In this document: positions 55,300 to 64,000 of the stretch, piece by piece
How the letters are laid out: each line of letters opens with the position of its first letter
Numbering within the stretch: the stretch's first letter is position 1
NCBI RefSeq assembly: GCF_030247185.1
Contig: NC_080571.1
Span: forward strand, 105,731,128-105,795,127
DNA: 64,000 nucleotides
Reading direction: 5' to 3'
Source: Malaya genurostris
Taxonomy: Eukaryota; Arthropoda; Insecta; Diptera; Culicidae
Made by a program: the position numbers and the translations under genes
The notes under the pieces: model-generated
What the model was told of the DNA's origin: nothing
The model's input: the letters and a program-made list of their open reading frames with translations, nothing else
The model's database searches: none

Positions 55300-58200
55300 A
55301 TGCGTATAAATCATCTTATTCTAGCACTTTTAATCGCATACTTTGCAATAATTAGCGCGGACGGTAGTAACGCCGCAGATAACGATGAACTCTGGAAGCT
55401 GCTATTAAGTGGAAAGCTTGACCAGATCAAAACAAAGACTGCGATAGAGGTCAACCCTCGGGGCACGATAGAAACGGCACTTCATTCAAGGATTGCCATT
55501 AGCGGTAATAACAATTATGAGTCAAATGATAAGACAACTGTGGCGGAAGATGACGAACAGCTGTTTGCTTCGGTGGATTCGGCGGAGCCTCTGAGCGTAG
55601 AAATGATTGACGGCTTAGACGATGACGATAAAGGCGCAACGGAGGTATCGTTGTTTGGTGAGGGCCAAAGTTCTCGGGAGCTTGTTTCGTTTGCCGACAC
55701 TGGAAGCGGCGAATACTATGCTGATAACGATGGAATGCAGGCGGATGGAACAACTCTGGATGACGACATTATTGAAGTTTTGCGAAGAAAATCAGTGTCA
55801 CGTGAGATATTGCAATTGTTTGGACTGTTGAAGGAAAAGAACGAAACGGATGAGTTAAAGTTGAAACTGCAGGATGTGTTGAGACCTGTTTCCGACAGGC
55901 TGGTTGATGGATTGCCGAGAATTTTGGAACAGAACGAGAAGTCTACCGTTTCGTATGATGAAGTTATACCAACTGATATGATCGAGGCGGAATCTTTGGT
56001 TTCTGACGGATCGCAAACTCCAAAGATTACAAATATTTTAATACCAAAATTAAGCGAAAAACTTTCTAGTATTCGCAAAAGCTACGAAGCTCCTGCTGAA
56101 GGGCAGCGCAGTCTGGTGATTGTTTTTGATGCAACCGGATCAATGTTAGACGATTTGAAACAGCTACGCGATGGTGCGAAGCTTATTATTGATGAAATTA
56201 CTCACTTGAAAAGTAATCCGATTTACAACTACGTATTCGTACCATTTCGAGATCCCCAAGTTGGTCCACGATTAGTTACGCGAAATAAAGATGAGTTACT
56301 ACAAGCACTTGAAAACCTGCAGATATACGGAGGAGGTGACTGTCCAGAGGCAGCATTAGCCGCTATTTCCGAAGCAGCTGCAGCCGCTCTCCCGAATTCG
56401 TTTGTATACGTTTTCACTGATGCCACCGCGAAGGATTTCAAACTGAATGATAAAGTTCTACGATTGGTTCAACAGAAACAATTATCGATATCTTTTCTTC
56501 TCACTGGGTTCTGTGACGGGAAGAGCACCCCAGGCCATACAGTTATGAGTGATATCGCAGCGGCTAGTAATGGCGAAATTTTCGACCTTAAAAAAGATCA
56601 GATCGAGCAAGTACTACGTAGTATCAAAGGTACGCTGAATGTAGATCACGTTCCGTTAAAATCGGTCGATTCAGGAATAGCTGAAACACACGATATCGAT
56701 CTGAACGTGGACAACACACTGAAAGAGTTTAGTGTTAGTGTGGCCGGCTATCGACCTAATATCGAAATCATAGACCCGCAGGATGTTCTCTACAATAGCT
56801 CCAGAGCTGTACTAGACTTGGAGAACATCAAAGTAGTGAACGTAGTTGAACCTTTACCTGGAAAGTGGAATATAAAGGCAGGTTCCAGCTCACCCCATTC
56901 CGTCCGGTTATCTGGAAATAGTGATGTAAAGTTTAGGTTTGGGTTTTCTCAAACCAAGCCAACATCAATCGCTACACTGTCCCATCAACCAGTTCTCAAT
57001 GCGGACAACATCCTAACGGTTCAACCATCCCAACCCAACCTTATTCAGAACCTAACCAACGTTACAATTGACTCCCATGGCCATAATGGACCGGACGATA
57101 CGTCGTTCAAATTTACTTTACCTCTGGAAAAAACCCTTCTAGAAGACTCCTCGCCCGTATTTCTCACACCTGCATTCAAAGCTCCCAGGCAAAAGTTTAA
57201 AATTTCTGTTAGTGGTCAAGACGCAAATGGGAATCCTCTAGCGCGTCTGATTTCCACTGCCATCCAAGCGGCTGGATTAAGTGCACCGGAGCTATCGCTA
57301 GATCTAACCGACGCTGAGTTACTCGAAGGTGACAGTATCGAAATTAACTGCCATGTAGAATCGCGGTCGCCAGCCGTTGTACAGTGGAAGCGAATCAACC
57401 GGGTACTGGCGGAAACCAAGATTGAGTAAGTATTCTGATTCACATTGGCAAAACCCTGACTGATTGACTATTCAACAGATCTACAGGGTCGCTCAAGCTT
57501 CAACTGTCAAATGTAACGACAAGACAGTCAGGTCGCTACACTTGTTACGCTAAGAACAACATAGGTGAACAGCAGATACTTGCCATGGTCAAAGTGAAGC
57601 CTCGTCCGGAACCGGTTGTTGGAGTCTATCCAAAAGATATTGTGGCATACGAACACGAGGCGCTCATTGCACTACGTTGCATTACGAAGAATGTTGACTC
57701 TGGTGCTAAGAAAGTTTGGAGTCATAATGGAAATAATATAGTTTCTTCTATTGGTAAGGAATACTTGGAGTTATATAATTTAACTGACAAACATGCCGGC
57801 ACGTATGAATGTCGAGTGGAGTTAGAAGGAAGGATCATTTGGGATTCGACGAATGTTACCATAGAATATGCCCCAAAATTGTCGAGGCAGCTCTCTGACA
57901 TGGCAACGTCTGCCTACGGTCAACCTTTGGCTTTGGAGTGTGGTTTAGAAGGATATCCCCCGCCTACGACTATATGGAGCTATCGAATGCTGGATGACCA
58001 AGAAGACGTTTCACTTAAGGAAACAGGAAACAAGCTTATAATTCCCAAAGTAACACCCGAGGTCGAGGGTTGGTATGTTTGCGAAGGCAGAAATCGTCAC
58101 GGGTCGGCGAGAAGGTCAATCATGGTGCTGGGTGAAGCTAATGGTAAGTTTGTACGCCGCTAAATTACTGTCTTGTTACGAATCATATTTGTAGAGCCGC

Positions 58201-61200
58201 CTAAAATTCCGAAGCCAGACGATACTACCATCTACGTACAACCAGGTGACACGGTGACTTTTAACTGCTCGTGTGATCTTTGTCAACCATTGAGCGAATA
58301 TATATGGACTAGCGATCAGTTCATTTTTGAAAGTAGCCCGTACGATTTACGAGATAATGCTCAAGTAAATCTAAACGTCGATCAGACTCGTAACGCCGTT
58401 CAATACCAGTTAACGATTAAGAATTTCAGTTTGGCAAATCAAGGTAGCTATAGCTGCATTCTATCTAACGCGCATGGAGCTGATAGCATCGTTTTGGAAG
58501 TTCGGTTGATGCAACCCTCTTCAATTGAAGCTGTTCTGGTTGACGATATTCCTCGGATCGGGGAAAACATCACGTTGGAAGAATCTGTACGTCAACTCAC
58601 GTGTGACGCTATAGGGCTTCCCGAGCCCCAAATTCAGTGGCTCTTCAACGGAAGAGTCGTTGATCAAGATCATCGTTTTACGCTGACGAACGATAACAAA
58701 ACAATTCAGTTCAATGGGATGTTTGGACCAGTTTATGTCGGAACATATCAATGTATAGCAACGAATCCTATGGGAAATACTTCAAGTGAACATTCGTTGC
58801 AATATGGCAGTTATCCACGTTTCACAATTCCTCCCCCATTTTCCGCCAACGTTCAGGTTGGAGAATCTTTATCACTAGATTGTCAGGCTTCTGGAATTCC
58901 TGAACCGGAAGTTTCGTGGTACTTCAATAACCAACCGCTATCAAAAAATCTGCCCTTTGAAGCCACACTGGAATATTCTGGAATTTTTGAGTGTCACGCG
59001 AAGAACACTTTTGGTCATCTGTCAGCAAACACTACGGTTTTAGTGTATGGCAAACCACAGTTCGTTCTGGGACCTCCGGAGGATACAGTCATATCAGTCT
59101 CGGATGGCAAAAATATAAGCTTGGAGTGTGGTGCCAATGGATTTCCGAAAGTAAGGATGTTTTTATAGTAATTCAGAAAACAAAAATACTTATCTTTTTA
59201 ACGCTTTCTTCAGCCAAATATTAGCTGGACTTACAACGATCTACCGATTAATGAGTCATCGAGTTTTAAAATCATCGAAACTGGAATTTTTATTGAAAAT
59301 GCAGCAAGAAATACACAGGGAATTTACGTGTGCAATGCCGAAAACTCTTTGGGAAACATTCAAAAAGTGTTTTATCTGACTGTAAAAGGTATCACTTGAA
59401 CATAATCGTCTACAAATTCAATCAGTAAACTCCAATTTCCGTAGAACCTCCTAGAGTATCTATTAATCTTCCGGAGCGCATTTTGCTACTTCCCAACGAG
59501 GAAATCCAGTTGAATTGTATCGGTGACGGAAACCCTCCACCACGCGCTTCTTGGAGTAAGAACAACATTCCAATGACAACAAATACAACCTTGACAGTTA
59601 CCTTTGATCCGAATGTCAATGGCAATTATACTTGTACTCTGGAAAACGAAGAGGGCGTTGACACGCGCTCAACTGAAATAACAGCTCTTGCTCCACCGAG
59701 TAGAACCTCGAATACATCGACAGCTCAACCCACTTTCCAAGCTAAACTAAATGCCTCTCTTGAACTTGTTTGTCCATTCGATAACTATGATAATCTCATA
59801 TGGCAGCTAAATGAACGTAATTTAGAGAACTATTTTGATATGACGGATATACGATTAGTAGAAAACATTCTCCTAATCGAACGACTCCGTCGAGTACACG
59901 AAGGAACTTACACTTGTTTTGTCGCCAATCCTGCCGGTCGAAATAATCATTCATTCGTAGTAGGAATTCTTTCACCTCCCCGGATCGAACAAATCCATCT
60001 GGTTGACGACAGCGATGAAGTTGATCTGATCGACTCGTCAACTGCGGAAACTGTAGCGGAAGTAAATCTACAAAGTGGCGAGGAGCTGCATCTAGTTTGT
60101 CACGCAAGTGGCACTCCAAAACCGGCCGTACACTGGAGAAAAGATGACTCGGTTCTTACACAAAGCAGTGAGCTGATTGTGGAAGAGGTGGATACGCATC
60201 ACAACGGATTGTACACATGTGTAGCCGAGAATGAACTGGGAAATGCACGAAAAGTTTACAGATTGGATGTCATGATGTCACCAAGGCACTGGGGTGACGC
60301 AATGAATCACATCGAGGTGTTTAAGGATGACGACCTTCAGCTGGAATGTACGATGCGTGCTAATCCCGCGGCCAACATTCAATGGATGAAAGACAAGTAA
60401 GTGAGTGTTATGGCTATACAATTTTCCGTTCTATTTTTTTTACCTTTCAGTACTATTCTTGATGAGTTTAACGAGTTTTTGGAGTTCGTTGCTATTCAAC
60501 CTCAGGATTCTGGACTGTACACATGTGAGGCAGAAAATATCTTTGGAACAGATGAAAAAAAGTTTCAGGTTACTGTGTATCGTAAGTATCATTTCGTAGG
60601 GTTGTATCGAATGATCGGTGATTATCCAAATACTTCAGAACCAGCCGAGATTACATCCTTCCCGGAGAATCACACGGTGATTGCCGGATCTTCCTTAAGC
60701 ATGGATTGTAAAGCAGTTGGAAACCCTTTGCCAGTTGTAAGCATTATTCATCGAGGAGAAGTTATGGCATCAACTTCTGATCTGGATCTCGATTCTATGG
60801 CTTTCGACAAGACCTATCGAGTGAAAGGAAAAGTCTACACTCTACAATCGCAACAGTTCACTGCGACGAAGATATCACCATTCGAGATAGAGTTGAGGCT
60901 ACATGAGCCGAGTGCTACAGTAAACTCTGGCGGCAAATATTTATGCCTGGCTCAAAATGCCGTCGGTCATGACGATCGTCAATCCAAGGTTGCAGTATTG
61001 GTCGCACCATTCATCCAGTTGAACAAACTGAAAACCGGGCCAAACTTTTCGATCCTAGAGGGACTTCCATTATATTTGCACTGTCCGATCGCGGGACATC
61101 CCAAGCCTACTCTTAGCTGGTCTCGCAATTCCAAACCGATCAAGTTCAACGGTCAGACACTGTTTCTTTCGTCGACCAATCGCAAAGATCAAGGAAACTA

Positions 61201-64000
61201 CACGTGTCTAGGTGAAAACTCTGTAGGCAAACAGGAACTATCGTTCTCCGTAAGTATTCTCATCCCTCCGACGATGATCAACAGCGTAGTTTTCAGTGAT
61301 AACGAAGCAGCAGCTGATGAACCGGAACAGGAGGAGATTTCCATTCTCAAGGGTGATAATGTGACGTTGGATTGTGCTAGTCTAGGTAATCCTACTCCCG
61401 AAATATTCTGGACTAAAGTGGTTTATTTGGACGAGAAACTCAACGAGCAACTACCTAACAGAGAACCTGTTTTGGAACTGTACAACATCGAATCAACATC
61501 GACCTACTCGTGCTACGTAAACAATACTGCTGGCTCGGCTCAGAAACTGTTCCATGTGGTTGTTCAAACGCCACCATGGTTCAAAAATATTGAATATGCG
61601 ACGAAACCGACGGTGCTGCTACACCATAGTCTCGATATGAATTGTGAGGTTCTTGGTGTACCGGAAGCGGAAGTTTTCTGGACTAAGAATGGTACTGTTC
61701 TGAGCGGTCAGGAAGTTGGTCTTTTCCTGGCGGCGAATGGTCAAATTTTGAGAATTTCCAGCGCACAGTCGTCAAATGGTGGCGAATACAAATGCGTGGG
61801 GCGTAACCTACACGGTCAAGTTAGTCGGGAGTTTGTTGTCTCCGTTGAAGGTAGGAAGATGATTTTCAATTTCACAGTGAGTGGTAAAATAAAAATTTCC
61901 TTTCTAGTTCCCGTGAGTTGGTCACCGTGGGGCGAGTGGAGTGCGTGTAGTTCCAGTTGCGGTAAGGGAACACGGTTCCGCTCGCGTATCTGTCTACTGC
62001 AGAGCGGTTCGCCAGCTCAGGGTAGCCAGTACAACTGCGTGGGTGAGAACGTTCAGGTGAAAAACTGTGAAATGCTTCCGTGCCCTGTCAACGGTGGTTG
62101 GAGCACGTGGACTAAATGGAGTAGCTGCTCTTTGGACTGTGTTACCGAGTATTCTGGGCTAAAATCAGTACGGTCTCGCAATCGAACGTGTGACAGTCCT
62201 GCACCTTCGTTGGGAGGTAAAGCATGCATCGGAGAGGAGCACGAAGTGGAAGTTTGCAGTGTAAAGTTTTGCTCCACCAACGGTGGATGGACGCCATGGA
62301 CTAAATGGAGCCCATGTAGCGAGACTTGTGGTTTCGGAAGATCACTTCGGTGGAGAAGTTGTACCAATCCAGCACCTCGGAATGGTGGTTTGCCCTGTAA
62401 GGGATCGGAAAGCGAAATCATGATCTGCAAAGAGCGTGAATGTATTGTGGATGGCGGCTGGTCCGAATGGGGTCCGTGGTCCAAATGTAGTAAAACCTGC
62501 GGTGTTGGCTTGCGACACAGAAAACGCTCGTGTACAAACCCTGAACCGAAAACTGGCGGCCGGTCATGTGAAGGAGAAAATATTGAAATTGAAAAATGCT
62601 CTGGCAAATCTTGCCGCAACGATGCGCTTACCAAAAGCATGAGTCGCGACTTAAAAGTTAGTCTTTGGATATCAGGCTTTTGCTTTCAATTCAATCATTT
62701 TAATTACTACTTATTTTCAGCGAAAATTTTCTCCCCTTCTAACGTACGAATCCAAGCATCCATCCGAGGAGGAGAAAGACGATCCCGAAGATTACGCCGA
62801 CAGTGATGATGAACCTCAAAAATTTAAAATCATTCGTAACTTTGAGTTCGCTGAAGCCGCTCCGGTAGAATATATCGACGGCCCAGTGGAGGATGTAGTT
62901 GACGAGGATTACGACGGCAATCACAAAATCGTTGTAAGCCTCAAAAACACCGTTAACCTGTCAAATGACACTGCCGCATACCATCTGAACTTCGGTGGAG
63001 TTAGTAATTCAATCGAGTTCAACTGCCTAGCGGGAATGGTATACAACGGAACGGTCGGAAGGTGTGTGGATGTCAATGAATGCGAAACCGAAGAAAACAC
63101 TTGCGTGGGACAGGGTCAAGTATGCGTTAATAACCAGGGTGGATACGAATGCCTTTGCATGGCAGGCTACCGAATGATATCCGATGAGTGTGTTGATGTG
63201 AACGAATGCCGCGAGGAAACTCACGATTGTTCGCATTATTGCGTCAATAGTCCAGGTGGGTACAGTTGTTTTTGTCCGTCCGGGTTTACTCTTGCCGCCG
63301 ATGATAGAACATGTTCCAAAAGGAGAGCACGTCAGCAGCCAGCATTCAGCATTATGAACTATGAGATGATTTGCCCAGAAGGATACCAGCTGGATGGAAA
63401 CAAATGTGTTGGTAAGTCAACGTTGAACAATCATGAATATGTCATATCTATTTTCGAACATCAGATTTAGACGAATGTGCAATGAAAGAAGACGAATGCA
63501 GTGAAGGGCAGTCGTGTTTGAATACAAAAGGAAGCTACGTGTGTGTTCCAGCCGCTTGTCCCGAAGAATATGAAATAGATGAACTACTTGGGTAAATAAT
63601 CCTTCGATAACTAGTCCCCCAATCTCAATTGATAGATGCTTTTTCTTACAGTCAATGTTATCAAGACTGTCGTTATGACCCTCGTCAAATATGTCAGGAT
63701 GGTGCCCAGATTGAACAAACACTAACCTACAGGGTGATTTCGATAAATGTGTTCTCTCCCAAGCAACCACTGGCGGTATTGGCGATTCCAATGTATCAAC
63801 ATAACACGATGCAGACCACGTTTAGTTTCCTGGAACGAACCTACGCAAACATATTCAAATTGGAGAAGACTTCGCACACATCAGGAGCTGTTCACCTGTA
63901 CGGAAATAAGAAACTTCAACGTGGAAAGATCTACGTACTGAAAATAGTTGCTCACACATTCGGCAACAAATCGGGTATGATGGATTATGTCCATAAGTTT
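55300..64000 (+). CDS. hemicentin-like extracellular matrix protein (3' end beyond window)
   Basis: Eleven exons: 55300-57425, 57479-58143, 58195-59150, 59214-59388, 59445-60396, 60451-60581, 60639-61850, 61908-62656, 62721-63411, 63465-63591, 63652-64000+. All introns are GT-AG and phases agree (2711 codons). Start MRINHLILALLIAYFAII is a signal peptide, so the protein is secreted. Residues ~24-267 are acidic and unassigned. The von Willebrand A domain (~268-450) has the metal-site motif FDATGSM. A beta-rich linker follows, then about 15 I-set Ig domains from ~residue 675 (paired Cys, Y.C motifs), four TSP1 repeats in exon 8 (WSPWGEWSACSSSCG and so on), two calcium-binding EGF repeats (DVNEC) and a third (DLDEC). 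A fibulin-type C-terminal module starts in exon 11 (QCYQDCRYDPRQIC, LTYRVISINVF). This is the hemicentin/fibulin-6 order; known members organise basement membranes and cell junctions. Vertebrate and worm members have over 40 Ig domains, so this is a short form. No nidogen G2F domain is obvious. Confidence 0.93.
61908..62656 (+). other. exon encoding four thrombospondin type-1 repeats
   Basis: A single exon holds all four TSP1 repeats, each with W..W..W/C...C spacing: WSPWGEWSACSSSCGKG, WSTWTKWSSCSLDC, WTPWTKWSPCSETCGFG, WSEWGPWSKCSKTCGVG. WxxW motifs are possible C-mannosylation sites, and the SxTCG sites in repeats 3 and 4 fit O-fucosylation (family knowledge). Repeat 2 lacks the usual CG after the third position (DCVTEYSG) and carries an insertion. 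The long minus-strand open frame here (62,053-62,640) is a shadow. Confidence 0.85.

Noticed and set aside
62053..62640. 195-codon open frame antisense to the hemicentin gene
   Set aside because: It mirrors the repetitive TSP1 codons of the sense exon, which has clear domains; no antisense domain.

Overview
The window is nuclear DNA from an insect, most likely a culicine mosquito of the Aedes type. The evidence is the mixture of mobile elements (an RTE-clade LINE, an I-clade LINE with RNase H, the mosquito transposon ITmD37E, maT and mariner relatives, tRNA-headed SINEs), highly repeated non-coding modules built around 'gaaccgattttcac' and 'cttccggttccgga', and short introns of 51-64 bp in the one host gene. 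Species assignment is inference.

Layout. Positions 1 to about 54.5 kb are almost entirely transposon-derived or anonymous AT-rich DNA. 0.5-2.0 kb holds a candidate insertion containing a near-perfect 407 bp tandem duplication. 2.3-5.6 kb is a stack of a PIF/Harbinger-type inverted-repeat element, a mariner inside it and a maT element inside the mariner. 7.2-10.5 kb holds a minisatellite, a long ATT array and a dispersed repeat called family F here. 14.6-23.4 kb holds two RTE LINE copies on the minus strand. One is split by a 4.1 kb hAT element with an exact 8 bp target duplication, and that hAT carries a MITE split by a 2.9 kb foldback transposon. The other RTE copy is split by a 5'-truncated CR1/Jockey-like LINE. 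24.1-31.6 kb is mostly anonymous. 32-34.3 kb holds TAA-flanked MITEs and a two-subunit tandem array. 34.7-43.6 kb holds two DD41D Tc1/mariner copies, a plus-strand RTE and a piggyBac element sitting inside an ITmD37E transposase gene. 44.8-50.9 kb is a full-length I-clade LINE with target-site duplication, an open ORF2 and an ORF1 broken by one base.

The only convincing host gene runs from 55,300 to beyond the right edge. It is a compact hemicentin-like extracellular matrix protein: signal peptide, acidic N-terminal extension, von Willebrand A domain, about 15 immunoglobulin domains, four thrombospondin type-1 repeats, three EGF-type repeats and a fibulin-type C-terminal module. I resolve 11 exons with consistent phases (2711 codons up to the window edge). 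No transposon was recognised inside the gene.

I found no convincing new molecular system. The points most worth following are: two unrelated Tc1/mariner elements that both have one terminus replaced by an inverted copy of the other, including transposase coding sequence; the four-level nest at 14.6-20.6 kb; the nearly intact I-clade LINE; the piggyBac element retaining only a short acidic ORF; and the N-terminal extension of the hemicentin. Most boundaries of gene-free repeats are approximate because they were read by eye.
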